Shown piece by piece: positions 38,641 to 51,073 of a stretch of 64,000 nt of DNA. The notes beneath the pieces are model-generated. The model saw only the letters and a list, made by a program, of their open reading frames with translations. It did no database searches and was not told the origin of the DNA. Each line of letters opens with the position of its first letter. Positions within the stretch are counted from its first letter, which is position 1. This DNA comes from Strix aluco. Lineage: Eukaryota > Chordata > Aves > Strigiformes > Strigidae. Where the stretch lies: contig NC_133933.1 in the NCBI RefSeq assembly GCF_031877795.1, positions 5,578,632-5,642,631 on the forward strand, in the 5' to 3' direction. The position numbers and the translations under genes were made by a program.

Positions 38641-38770
38641 GAGCATCTCCTAATAAATGTAGCTGGATGCCTGTGAATTTGCATGCAAATTCTCCATTGA
38701 AATAACTGTAGATAAGGTTGCTGATGTTGCTACCTTTATTGCATTGTCAATGGTACTTTTTCAGTGTGGC
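38641..38770 (+). promoter_or_regulatory. Candidate POU/SOX regulatory element with 18-bp palindrome
   Basis: Positions 38,675-38,692 read GAATTTGCATGCAAATTC, a perfect palindrome made of two overlapping inverted POU octamers (ATTTGCAT and ATGCAAAT). About 50 bases further on, CATTGT (38,742-38,747) is a SOX-type core followed by caatgg, and ccattgaaat lies between. POU plus SOX combinations are well known in neural and pluripotency enhancers. The palindrome is seen directly. The function is inferred. Confidence 0.35.
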
Positions 38771-41700
38771 TTGACAACTCAACTTCTCACTCCTATGGAT
38801 TGGGATTCATAAAAGGGACCTGTTTCTATAGGGGACCTGAGTGCAAAGTGGTGGAAGGAAAGTTAAATTAGGTTTCTGGATAGGTGGTTGGAACTGCTAT
38901 CGCACCTATTCATGCAGACTCAAACATTACATGGGCTTGGTGGGGAGAGTGTGAAATGCAGGTACACTGGCCAGATCCTATTCTTCAGTCATTCTCCTAT
39001 AACTGCACATCTGAGGTGACTTTTGGTCTCTTGTCCTACTCATGAGGTGGAACATCCTCTTCCCAAATCCCAACGTAAGTGTGCTATAAACTGAGGAGGT
39101 CTACTTGTGCTAATTTAGAGTTGTCTTATTTAGGGTTTCTGGACAGAAGAACAGTGATTAGCCTGTTTTCTGGGTGGAGGTATTGCAGGAACAAACTACA
39201 TGTAGTAAGTGAAACAAGCCTGAGACACCACCTCTGCAGTGAGTCTGACAGTTTTCAGAAGCAAAGTACCTTGTTTGTTGGGGGCTATTTTCACACAGAT
39301 TTCTGCCAATAATGTATTCCAAAATGTTTTTCATTGGCTTGCATATAATGTGTAGGTCCCCACACCAGTACATATGGATTTGTAAGAATTTCTGGGTAAG
39401 GATTATCCTCATGAACGTGTGAGGTCCTTATGTCTGAGCATCATTCCTTCTGTTGACCAAATGGCAATACTTTGCACTGAGGAGATGTGACTTTTGCAGA
39501 GATGGGATCTTTTTTCTGAATCCATTTGGGCATAGAGAGGGCCTAATTGCTAAAAAGATCAGTAGGGTTTACATTTGGAGCAGTGCCTCGGGAACTGACG
39601 AGGACCAGCAGAGCTTTACAGGAAAATCTGCCCAATGCCCATTCGCATTTGTCTGCCTTTAGCAAAAGCTACCAAGTTAATGCTAATTTAAATTCTCACT
39701 TAGGCATCTGTAGGTATAATTGCATAAAGCACTGTGCATTAAATTGATTCCAAATCCATGTGTGGATGTAGAGTCTTCAGAAAGACTACATATGTTAGCC
39801 TATTTCCAACATACATAGGCCACTGAAGATTCAAAGCTATTATGCACCCCCTTTTTTTGCTTGAAAACATAATGATCTAAATTTACCCTGGGTTAGTAAT
39901 ACCCTGGTACCAGTTCAGTTCCCACAGCTGTCCCATCAATGTCATTGGGAAGTGGAGCTCTTAATATTTTTATGAAGCATTTTGTTGATGGCTCCCAAAC
40001 CGGTGGATTACACAAGTTGATCATGCTGGGTAAACAAAAGCTCACACATTCAACAGAAGCTACTTAGAACTCGGTTGTAACATGCTGTAATTAATCACTA
40101 TTGTTGTGTAATGCCTGGAACCAGGCAGGAGCATGAAGACAAAGCAGGTCAGCCAAAGCCAGCCTGAAACCTGCATGGAAAGCAAAGCCAGAGGGTAATT
40201 CTCACCTGTGTGTACCTTGTTCTTATGGTGCCAGAGTTGTTTGTTTGAGGGGTTTTATTTTATTATGCAAAGTACAATCTTAAAAGTGCTCCTTTAAGGA
40301 GCAACAATTCCTGTCGCTTAGAGCTCCCAGGGAGGACCCAGAGTGAGCGTGTCCCTTGATGGCACCAGCAGCTCTCCAGTCACCCTGCCAAGGAGCCCTG
40401 TCCTGCAACACAGTTGTGTCACAGGGCGATACGACATGCATCCACTGGGACAGTTTGCAAGAGGGGATTGTAGTTGCCATTGGAAACCTCACAACTTTGT
40501 CCTTGAAAAATTACTAATACCTAGTTTTGGGTCTCACCATAACTTCAGTGACTTTCTGCAAATTTTGTGTTTTCCATTTAAAAGCATTTTTCCAGTTTGG
40601 GGTGTTTTTTTCCTCTCTAGCAATAGGCATGTCTGGGGTGCTGCTCTGCTGGAGAAAGCTGTCTCTTGCCAAGCAGCAACTGCAGCAAAACAGGAGCAGC
40701 TCAGCCTGTGCGTGCTGCTCTCCGTGCTGAGCTGTCTTAACGCTGTATTTTTTCTCCTTTGTGTGTGCGGGTATAATGGAAGCTTCTCTAGGGGAGGAAG
40801 TTTATCACAAGTTCCTAAGTGATCAACTGAAGAAAACCCTGAAACACTGTTTCACTTGATTTAATAGTCCCTGCTGAATGCATACATATGCCAGCTTTTT
40901 AGCCTGGTATCGGAGCTGAGTCTTGAAGAAGGATCTGTCTATACATGCCTCCTGCTTTAGTTTTGGGACCCAGTGCTGCTTTCAACCAAGTATAGCTAGA
41001 GAGCAGTAATCATAAATACACCATCCTTCTGTGTGGTTCATGAAAAATAAAGGGTGGGTTTGGCCAAAGGCAGGTGCTGTGGTCCCAGTCAGATCCTGTC
41101 TGCTGGGCATGGGGGCATGTGCTTTTGGGCTCTCTGGGATCCCGTCACCTGGGGTGGGAGATCGTGTGGCCAGCATCTCCTGCTGGGTTTCACTCTCAGC
41201 TCCTCCATTAACTGATTTTGAGGCTTATCTGGCTTCACTGGCCAAAGGTCCTCTGCTGAGACACCTTCTCCTCCAATTCCTTCCAGGTCCCATCAGATTT
41301 CACAGCCTTATGTATTTTTAAATCCCTCCTTTGACATTGGAAACTCTGTTCCCCTGCAAGGCCTCCTCCCAAATCCCAGCTCTCCAGAAAGCCCCAAGGA
41401 GACAGTGTTTGCCAAGGGTGAAGCTGTTCTGGGTTTGTGGGTGACGGCTTTTGGTGAATAGCGTGTTCAGAAACATGCTCTGCTGGTTCTGCCTATTGCT
41501 TTTGCAGGGGAGGAGAGAATCGGGATATGATAAATCACTAAATCTTTACTCCAAAATAATGCTTGGGATGTAAACATTGTGCATAAATCCCTCTAAATGC
41601 TATTAGATTTGTCCCTCTGTATTTCTTTCCTCCCACCACACCACTGCTCCTTTAGAGCATGATCCCTCTCTTAGTATCTCAGTCTTGTTTTATTTGGATA

Positions 41701-41783
41701 TTTATGCTCACTTTTCCCACAGCTCTGGGGGTTCTTTTTAAAATTTTGATACTGAATTATTTCTCCTGGGTATAATTCTTGGG
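38771..41783. other. Non-coding stretch, no gene recognised
   Basis: The longest open frame is 159 codons at 40,343-40,822 on the plus strand. It has a hydrophobic cysteine-rich segment near its end but no signal peptide, no family motif and weak codon character. An overlapping frame at 40,527-40,730 is a shadow. I see no repeat landmark. Confidence 0.45.
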
Positions 41784-41807
41784 TTTTTTTTAAAAAAAAA
41801 AAAAAAA
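41784..41807. repeat. T8A16 palindromic run
   Basis: Eight T directly followed by sixteen A give a self-complementary core of eight base pairs. It is low-complexity sequence with hairpin potential only. Confidence 0.85.
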
Positions 41808-44800
41808 CAACAAGAGACAGATGACCACATGTGTCTCAGCCCTGCATGGTACAAGAAGAGCACGGTGCATGGTGCTGGAGAAGACCCTCTGCAAGGGTGA
41901 CAGGAGTATCCAGTCTCCACAGATGGCTTTTTGATGGATTTTTGGTACTGTTAGGATCTGGAAAGAGAGCAAGTCCCTCATCCCAAGTTGGATGTCTTGT
42001 CTTCTTAAAAATGTGTTCTTTCAACTCTTCAGAGTGTAGTTTTAGATTTATCCTCACGTTCCTCAGTCTTGGTTCTTCTGCTGTTTCCTTATTAAATCCA
42101 TTTCCCCTCCTTTTCCTCAGCCTTTCCCTGCTAACGCTGCCCCGCTGGCAAGACGGCTGATAGCTGCAGGCGACACGATTCAGGTGCTCTTCACCAAGAT
42201 ACAACCCTGACATTACAGCGTTAAAACCGGCCACGTCTTTTTTTTCCTTCTCTGATAATGATGATGCAGAGCAACACGCGGGCGAAATGCGTGGCGGAGA
42301 GAGGATTTTATCTGCCTGCCTAGCTTGATGTTTAATACATGAGGCAGAACCCTGAGCACTTGATCACGATGTCAGGGTAAGCCGCAACGGAGCATGTTGA
42401 CAGCAACACAGTAGCTACATGACAACCAGAATCAATCTGATATATGGAAGGGTTTAATACCTCTAGCAGTGACACTGCAACTGAGCTAAGCCCCAGCCTG
42501 GGCCTAACTTAATCCCTGATCTGCGTAAAACGTTTATGTATGCTTTGTGGAGCATGGGGCAGTTGGTGAGGTTGCTCTCAAGGAGCACGGGATGGCAGCT
42601 GTGCACTAAAACTTGCTGAGCTGCCTCCCCAGTAAGCAATGGGTTGATGAGGGATTTATAAGAAAAACTATTACAATGTCTTTGTTAGCCTTACGTAAAT
42701 AAATTGGAAGAGAGGCTTGCCTAAGCTGGCTGTTGGTGATTTGTTTTTTTAATAAAAGCAAAATGTTTTCACTTTATGAATAAATATGTTATGAAGAGGG
42801 TTTCAAAGGAAAGATAAATGACTAGTTAATATTTGACTTTCTGTTGCTAAATTCATAGATGGAAGGTCCATATACTGCCTTGTTTAATGTCACTCATACC
42901 TGATACAGATCATTAACAAGCCATTTGGTAATCCTTTATCAGCCATCTGCATTAGGAGTGTATTTCCCCAAAAGCAGGAATGAGAGAAAGGGGTTAAACT
43001 GTAGGCAGGATGGGAAAGGCAGAAACCAAGTAGCAAACAATTGGCACCTGGTCTCCATTGAAGACTAAAAGTGGAAAAAAATGGCTTAATTGAAAAATCT
43101 GCCTATTGTGTGTGACTGCTAGCCTCCAAGGGAAACAAACAAACCCATTCAAAGGAGGAAAAAAAAAGCAAAGAATTGGAAAATCCTGTGCTGTTGTGCA
43201 GACCTGGGGTGTTTAACTCTTCCCAGCCCAGGGCTATGGGTAGAAATATTTTTCATAACCAAACCACCATTTCCCTTGTTAAAGCATTCGGTTAGATGAG
43301 TAATTTCTTAACTCCTCTTGGCATCTTCCATCACCAGCTGGAGCTGCTGGGGCTCCCAGGGCAGTGTTGGATGTATGGAAAACACTGATCATGGTGGGAC
43401 AAGGGGAGGGATGATCCCTGATTTCTGTCTCACAGGTGTCATAAAAATATGGATCTCGGTTTTCCCACTCACTTCAGCATTGTTTGGGAGGTCTCCACAA
43501 GTTGCCTAGAAGTGTTTTCAACACGTTTCTACTTTAAATTAACTTTAATAATAACTTTTCTCTAGAGTTTGCAGACTGCAGCAGGTTTCTGCTGCACAGA
43601 AAGGCAATGGGGCTTGGTTTGCTTCCCTGCCATCAAGCCCAACCTTCCTCAGTGATGAGTTGCTGAGACCCCCCTAAAGACAGTCTGGGAACCCTCATAT
43701 ACTATTTCTGGACCTGATCCATAGTAAGGATGGCTCAAGCAACAAGCCTGGTGCTTTCTGGTATGCGGTACATTTAACTTTTTTGGATTATCAGCTAGGA
43801 ATGATGCTTTATTTACATGTAGCTTGCTAGAATTACTGCTTTGATAAATATTGGCGAAGTTAGGCCAGTCCTAGCTTCTTTGGACAAGCAGCTCTTGTGC
43901 AAAAGTTCCTAATAGTGTTGGGTGGATGCAAGGTCTGCAATATTTTGCAGATCACATAGATGCTTCAACCAGTTGTGGGCCATATGAAATGCCATAGCCC
44001 TAATGGCATCGGAAGCGTTACCTCCAGCTCTAAAGGCTCTGGGTTTCAGCAGGCAAAACGCTATTTGCAATGAGATATAAGCCCTGAGTCCTCAGAGGGG
44101 TCAGTTCTTCTCATAACACTACAGCTGTCTCTCGTGCTGCTTATTCTGCCTCATAACTTTTCATTTATCCAACTGCTGAAATGCTTCTTGTGTGTTTTGT
44201 GAAGTTATGTTTGAATATGACTGACTTGCAGGCTTTTTAAATGTGACTCTTTGGGGTGTCTCTCCATGTTTAACCTTGCTGTTGAAAAAAGTCTAATGTG
44301 GACAGTGTCAAGGGCTAAGGATGGAGTTAATTTTAGGCTATTCATAGTTGAAAACAGAAGGCTTTCCCTTCCAAATTTGGCAAAATGAACATGAGGCAAT
44401 TGGGGGTTTGTGCTATAAGATATCTCCAGCAATGACTTCATTAGGCAGTGAATTCCATTGTCCTTTATTTTCTATAAATCTTTTGAGGGCACAGTATTTT
44501 TTAAAATATTTTTAATATGCATTTTGATAGCATGACATTGTTTATGATACAAACTAGAAGAGATTATTTTATTTTGCTTTTTCCTGTTAAAGCAATTGTG
44601 CTGATTCTGAGGTTTTAGTGCATGAAACAGTAGTGGCAGAGGCTTCCTATTATACCAGATTTCTGTAGTTGTGTTTGAACCTGCTGCAGCATCTTTGTGA
44701 TGTTCAGGTGTTTGACTTAATTCTGTTTTATTAAGCTTGCAAGCAGTGGTGTAATCTCAGAGTATCAGAAATCTCTGTCTGTACATATGCCCCGAAGAGC

Positions 44801-46339
44801 TGCTGCCCTTCAGGCACTAAAAAGGGTCCGTCCCATGTCTGACCCCCAACAATATCTCCACCTTTCTGTCCAGGAGTGCTGCTGCTACATCCTTTTTTAA
44901 CTTGAGATCTCCTCAGAAACTTGAGCACTCCTCAGAAACACAGAAGCCCTGGGTCCTTGCTCTGTGGAAAGCACTGCCATTTTACACTATATCATTGTAT
45001 TTTAGAGTTTTCTCTGGTCCCCCATACCTGCAATATCTCGTGTGTGTTCTCCCTCTCTTTCTGGTCTAACAAACCCTTAATTATGCTATAAAGAGTGCCA
45101 AGGCTCTAATGGGAGAGTCTCCTCCTACCCGAAATGTTCTGCAGCTTGGGGTGGTGGCTGCAAGTCCTTTGGGGGTTTCTGCTGGGGTCTCTTCTGCTCT
45201 GGTTGATGTCTTGATGGCTGGCTTGGGTTGCTGGAGCTTTCTGACCTCTAAACAGGCTTCTAAATGAGTCCTGCCTACTGAGGGAACCACCTTGGTCCCT
45301 TTGTCTGGAGATCGCCATGCTGTTGAGATGCAGGTGTAGGAGCAGGGAATGAGTGCAAAGGAGGTCTGTAGAGAGGAAAAAAAAAAGGCTTTTCCATGGC
45401 TTGGCTAACTAGATGACTGCACATTCAGAGAGCTAGTTTCTGGCAGTCCTACTCTGAGGGGCCTTTTTCTCATCTAGCGTTAATAGAAAGAGCATACACC
45501 AGAAGTTCAACTTGCCACATTACAGAGATAAGTCACCTGCAAGTGTTTGTAGTGCTCTTTGCAGACCAGCCCCAGGCCCTGCTCTAACATTATCATCTTT
45601 CATATTGTTAACAAAAATAATAGTGCCAGCGTGTCAGGAGTTCAACTGTCTGGCTAAAAGCAGCCCACAGAGCCGTGGTGTATATATGCCTGCCTTTTTA
45701 CTCTAATCCAAGACTTTTAGCAGCGTTGAATTATGAAAGTACTGCTGGCAGAGGCGGCAATGCAAGGCTGTCACGGAGCCGAAAGCCCTGCTCTTGTTTC
45801 CAGAACTGTGGATTTAATGCCTGTTTATGTCTCACATAAAGCAGGTTCAAAATCAGGTCCGTAACTACATATCCCCATCACAGAGTTGTTCTGTGTCTGG
45901 GAAAGCGTGGAAGAAGACTGGGCATGGGAGAGCAGGAGTGGGATGCAGCGTTTAGGCACAGCTGGGAAAGGGAGAGGGGTTGAGTTGTTTGCTGAGGCAT
46001 CTGCCTGCCCTATGCTTTGCTCCAGCTTGTACCATCAGTCCTTCATCAGTCAAGGTTTTACCCTGAACTTCCAGAAAGACACCGCATCGGATGATGTTAT
46101 TAGAAAGGTTTTTAACTAATTAATATTTGCGCTTTAAGGTTCCACAAGAACAAACGGCCATAAATTCACATCTGCTTCAGCGTCAGACGCAGCTTGCCCC
46201 TTGTGTCACTCTACAAAACTGCTCCGTCGGTGCTTGCAGGGCACTGCCATCTCCTCAAGAAGGAGGTTCGGGGCAGGACTGTGCTCGGCGTGGAGGCAGC
46301 GATGGCACTGCCAGCACAGCAGCCAATTAATATTTCAGA
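41808..46339. other. Non-coding stretch, no gene recognised
   Basis: AT-rich segments lie at 42,640-42,910 and 44,460-44,600. The region has numerous short open frames without motifs. The minus-strand 132-codon frame (42,234 to 41,836) is not recognised. A11 occurs at about 45,378-45,388. No CR1 landmark was seen. Confidence 0.45.
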
Positions 46340-46720
46340 GGACACGAGTGAGCAGTGATTTTGTGGCAGATTAAACCAGACAATGTCCCATGTGCTCCCA
46401 TAAATGCTCTTGCATCTGCTCCTTCATGTGCCGAAAACGCAGCTCTAATCCATATTCCTCTCAAAACCAAAACAAATGGGAAAATGTATCAATTTGATAC
46501 CATACTTATTTGCATTAAAAGTAAAGGATTCTCTGTTAGAATGCGCAGCATGCAGCTTGAACATGTATTATTAATGCCATCTATTTGGCTACAGCTCTAG
46601 AAAACAACATGAAGAGGGAGTTAAGGTTGAGTTTACGGGTGAAGCACACCATGGGGATGCACCAGCCCCAAGAAAACGCACACTCAGGAATTCAAATTCA
46701 AACTTAAATTTAAGTTACTA
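46340..46720. promoter_or_regulatory. AT-rich block with octamer and palindrome, candidate conserved element
   Basis: ATTTGCAT at 46,508-46,515 is a perfect POU octamer, followed by gcattaaaag and ttattaatgcc. AACTTAAATTTAAGTT at 46,701-46,716 is a perfect 16-bp palindrome. The sequence is diverse and not simple repeat. The regulatory call is inferred from motif content only. Confidence 0.25.
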
Positions 46721-48639
46721 ACATTTTAAAGAGAAGCACAAAGATGTTAAGATATAGAAATGCAAAAATAAGCACCCAAGCCACCTTAACTCTACCCTGA
46801 ACTAGTGTGGAAATGTTCATTTGGGATTATTCTCTTTCATTATTTAGTCCCCAACTAAATTGATTTAGTCATGGTTACTTGTCTAATTTGTGATGACGGA
46901 AGAATTAAGACCATTGGCTTCAATCACGAAATTGAAACAAAAGTTGTTTCCAGCCTCAAATATCTGAAAACAAGCTCGCTTTCCAGATCATGGGGTTGCT
47001 TGCTATTGCTTATTACTCTCCCCAACATTATATTATCCCTTACACTCTCTCTCTCTTTTACAGTACTCCCTGGTGTGCCAGTACTTATTAAAGAAAAAAT
47101 GAAAAATTCATACACAGAGGATTCTGAGACATAAAAATGTTATGGATAATGGTGCAATAGTTATGTCTTTTTTTTTTTTTTTCTGCTTTTGGCATTTTAT
47201 AACATTTAAAGGTTTAGTGAGCTGTTTTGTCTTTAGAGCATACAGTTGATGGTCAAAAGACTTATGTTGCCTGCGTTGCTTTGCAGAGCCTTTCAATTTG
47301 CTCTTTTGTCTTCTCAGTGTGAAATGAAGGTCTGTTTGCTCTGCAAGGCCACTGTCTGAAGCATGTCACAGCAAGGTGACTGCTGTAGCCCTCTCCAGGC
47401 ACTCTGCCAGGTGGCCGCTGCCATGCTCGCAGCAAAGGAATCGGAGTTGAGGGCAAAAGAGATTCATGTGGTGGGGCTTAGGAAGCAGACAAGAGTCTGC
47501 TGTTGCTCCTCACCCGCTGGTGTGGTCCTGGAGCGAGGCAATCAAGTTTCAATAGCCTTTTTCTTCCCATATTCATATTTATAATTCAAGCTGTTAAGTA
47601 GAAAACCCCCTTGATAGGCAGGGAGAAGATGTGACCAGCTTTTGGACCAGTCAGTGTCAATAACGCAAGGTGGGGGTATTCAAAATTTCCTTGGCACAAG
47701 AAGGTAGGAGTCTCCTCCTACCTTGCAGTTTAACCCTGCACTGGAGCCTATGGGCAGGAACAGAGCCCTTTTCCCCCTACCCCTAAGAGGTTCATAGCCT
47801 CAAGTGTTTTGCCTGTCCGTTAACCCTCATGGGATTTCCAAGTGCTTGCACAGTCCAAGTGCTGCACCTGAATCTAAGAGAGCACCTACATCTCAGCATC
47901 CTTGGGCAGGGAGGGCCCAGATCTTCTCCCTGTCACGTGAAAGACCATCTCTTCTTGCCTCTTTTTGAATTTGGCTCTTATTAGTGTCATTCAATGACAC
48001 TTCCTTCTTGTTTTGGAAGAGAGTGTGAACAACGGCTGCCTTTTCACCTGCTCTGTGCCACTCAGGGATGTGCTCTTGTACTGTAGTTGATGAGGGTTGG
48101 AGAAAGACCTTGGTGCAGGAAAATGGGCTGCCATTGCCTTTGACCTTTCATTGTTCTCCTCGAGGAGCTGCAGCTGTGGAAATTAAGAACAAGTACAGCT
48201 ATAGCATTTCAACAGCTGCTGTTGACAGGGATAATAAACATGATTTTTAACTGCTTCCTGGGAAAAGTAAAAATGTGTTTCATACAGGATGTGATGCACA
48301 AAATGTGGTTTCCCTGAAAAACCCATGACTGCAATATGGAAGTTAAACTTAGCAATGTGTGAAATGGAAAAGTTTTACTCATGGTTTAAGTGCAAAACTT
48401 CAATACAGAATTAAGCAGGGCACGATTACGGTATCTCCCTGCAACCAGTTACTAACATAAAGACATCCAAGAGCAAATTCTGAAATTGATTTTTTTAGAT
48501 ATCTAATAATTTCTGAGCAAGAGTATAGGTATATAAAGTACAGAAAGAAACACAAGTTTCAGGACTTGTGGAAAAAAGCTGAAAATGTGACCCATACGTA
48601 CGCTTGGAAGGCTGAAACATGTCAGAACAAATAAAAGGC
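46721..48639. other. Non-coding stretch with splice-like and hairpin signals
   Basis: A (CT)n tract plus ttttacag ends at 47,062 and matches the 3' splice-site consensus, but no donor follows a plausible exon. T15 lies at 47,168-47,182. At 47,983-48,001 there is a 19-base near-palindrome AGTGTCATTCAATGACACT with nine-base arms. No gene is recognised. Confidence 0.45.
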
Positions 48640-49060
48640 AACTCAATTGGTTATTTCTATTTAATTCGCAGCACTTTTGGAGGCTTGTTTTGGCACGATC
48701 AATTAGCTCCTCTGTGCTTTTTTACCTTCTGCAGAAGCAGTGGGAGCTTTACAAGTACCGTTTCATAATCCTCAAACAACCTGCTAATGCTTTCGTTTCC
48801 CATCAATTTGTTGCAAGGCACAAAGGGGTTTAATAACAAAATGATTGATAACTCTATTTAAACAGAACATTAGCCTAATGACATATGAAACTGTAGCAGA
48901 GTTGTTAGCTTATGTACAAACGTATTCCTTAAAGAGCGACTGAAGTTGCCTTGTCTGGTGTCCGAATCAGTTCACTAATCTCTCTGCAGATTCCTCCTTC
49001 ACATTAATCTCCTGCAGACAATCACCCATTAGGCACATTGCAAGCACTCGCTCGGTGCCC
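48640..49060. promoter_or_regulatory. Candidate conserved non-coding block
   Basis: The sequence contains cgatcaattagctcc, catcaatttgttgcaagg, aaaatgattgataac and aacattagcctaatgac. These are homeodomain and TALE-like words in a non-repetitive, AT-leaning context. The end around 49,050-49,070 turns GC-richer (ctcgctcggtgcccgcggcc). Assignment rests on word content; conservation is untested. Confidence 0.22.
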
Positions 49061-50961
49061 GCGGCCCTTCCCAGCATCTTGGGGGAGAGTTGGTGGTGTG
49101 AGAAGAGACCTGGATGGTAGGTGACAACAGGACGCCTGCGTTAAAGGCTATGACAAACCACGCGTAGCCCACACGGTCAGTGCAGCCCACGTTGCTCCGT
49201 ACTTTCTCTCCATACGATGTGCCCCATCTCAAAGGCCATGAGGTCACAGCTTTGAAGTCTTCCTGAATGCTGCTATTATCTGAATTGTATTGTGATTATT
49301 TTTTTTTTTTCCAGAAGAGGTGAATCTTTTAGCTATCTTATCCAGTGATTTGCTTCAAAACGCCAGAAATTAAGAGCTGAAAGCACAGTGCAAGCATTTA
49401 GGAATCTGGCCAGCACTGCACTCTACTGTGGATACCACACATGCTCTGTGTGACCACAGTGTTTCCAGTCAGCCCAGCTATTCGGGACTGGGCTAAACTG
49501 GCTTGCTGCAGCTGGGTTCTGCTTAAGCCCTGCAGAGCATCCAGGTTACACCTAGGACTCAAGGCCTAGATTTTTTTTCCTCCAAAAGGCTGAAGCTGCC
49601 AAAACCCACGGATGGTGAGCAATACATGAAAATAATGATGAGACATCTAATACTGGCACTACGGTGGTCACAATGTTTTGCTGTATGATGTCCTCTGCTT
49701 AAGATCATGACTTAATTAGTGTTGTAGTTGTGTTTTGCATACTTGGGGCTAGGTGATACAATGGATATCTGGCTCTCGTAACTATTGACAGTCAGCAGTT
49801 ATTGGCATATACCTTGACCCTCCACGAAGCTTTGTTTTTTCTAGTGGTCCCAGACATGTAGCTATTGCCTGGGAAGCAGCAGGACATTGGTGCCACATTT
49901 TACTCTTCCCAAGACTCCCAGAGCAGCAAGTTCTTTAACAAAGGACTTGGCCAACAGGACCATGCAATTGCTGCAGTTGTATTAAGGGTTGTCTAAGGGA
50001 AATCAGGCTTTGCGTTGCACACCTGGGCTCATGTCCAAAGCAGCTGGGATGGTGAAGCTTCTGCTGAGCCCTTCATTTGCCATATTTAATGGGAGATGTT
50101 TCATAAAAAACTCCCAGCTGTAATGGAGTTAAATCTTTGCATGAACTAGAACTCACCTGATCTCCGTTTGAAACTTCTGGTACTTTTCCATTATCACACA
50201 CTTAGAGCAAATCAGCCAGGGCATTTATAAAGATTATGCAGGCTACATCACTATTTTAGAAAAGCTCTTCACTGCACATTTGGTTTTCTTCATTCCTTCT
50301 AATTAGTATTTGGCCAAGGAAAGCTCCAGCTCTGCTTCTAACGCTACCTGTCCCTGAGTGACCAGCTAAGAAATACTTCGCATGTCATTACATGGTTTTT
50401 CTCTGTCTTCACCCAAAACGTCTCACTTATGGATGAAAGGGTCCCTCCTGGTAACTGATCCCCACACATCCTGACAAGTCTGTCAATCCTGTTCTGCAGA
50501 GCACGTGTCCACCCCAGATACCTGATGACAAATGAACTATGATTGATATTCCCTTTATACCCTCCAACAGCAGCCGTTAACCCTGCTGGAGTTGTTCTGT
50601 CACACTGAACACTACAGGGAGGATGGTTTGCAAGTCTTTTATACCTAAAACACAGCTATTTATATCCTGAATACTGTACAGGAATGATGGGAAGTAAATC
50701 ATCAAAGATGTTTTGATTACATGAATAAGATTCAATTTCAAGTTTATCCTAATGATGCAAATATTATTCCCTGGAGATGCATGCGTAGTTTCCTACCACG
50801 CTGGCGGCTGTACATGGCAGGGCTTTGCCCCTTTCAGTTCTGCGTAATTAAAGAGAAGAATCTGATCAGAAATCTGTTGGGAGACCTCTAAGCCAAATTT
50901 GGCATGAGGGAGAGAGTAGTCACTTTTACTCATTACGTCACAGATTTTTCTATCTGAATTC
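49061..50961. other. Non-coding stretch, no gene recognised
   Basis: A T12-ccag tract ending at 49,314 resembles an acceptor. An ATGCAAAT octamer sits at 50,755-50,762. Open frames are short. Nothing supports a gene. Confidence 0.45.
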
Positions 50962-51073
50962 ACAGAATCATTCAGATTGGAAAAGACCCTTGGGATCACC
51001 GAGTCCAACCATCAGCCCTACTCTACAAAGTTCTCCCCTACACCTTATCCCCCAACATCTCATCTAAATTCAT
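50962..51073 (-). mobile_element. CR1 LINE extreme 3' end, antisense
   Basis: Read on the minus strand, this contains atgagatgttgggggataag, tgtaggggagaactttgtag, ggttggactcggtgatccc and a closing tctgaatgattctg. It is a short, heavily 5'-truncated CR1 copy of about 110 bases. It matches the last part of the copy at 6,131-6,376 almost base for base and belongs to the same subfamily, in opposite orientation. Confidence 0.95.

Noticed and set aside
40343-40822. 159-codon plus-strand open frame with hydrophobic cysteine-rich part
   Set aside because: No family resemblance and no splice context. Frames of this length occur by chance in 64 kb.
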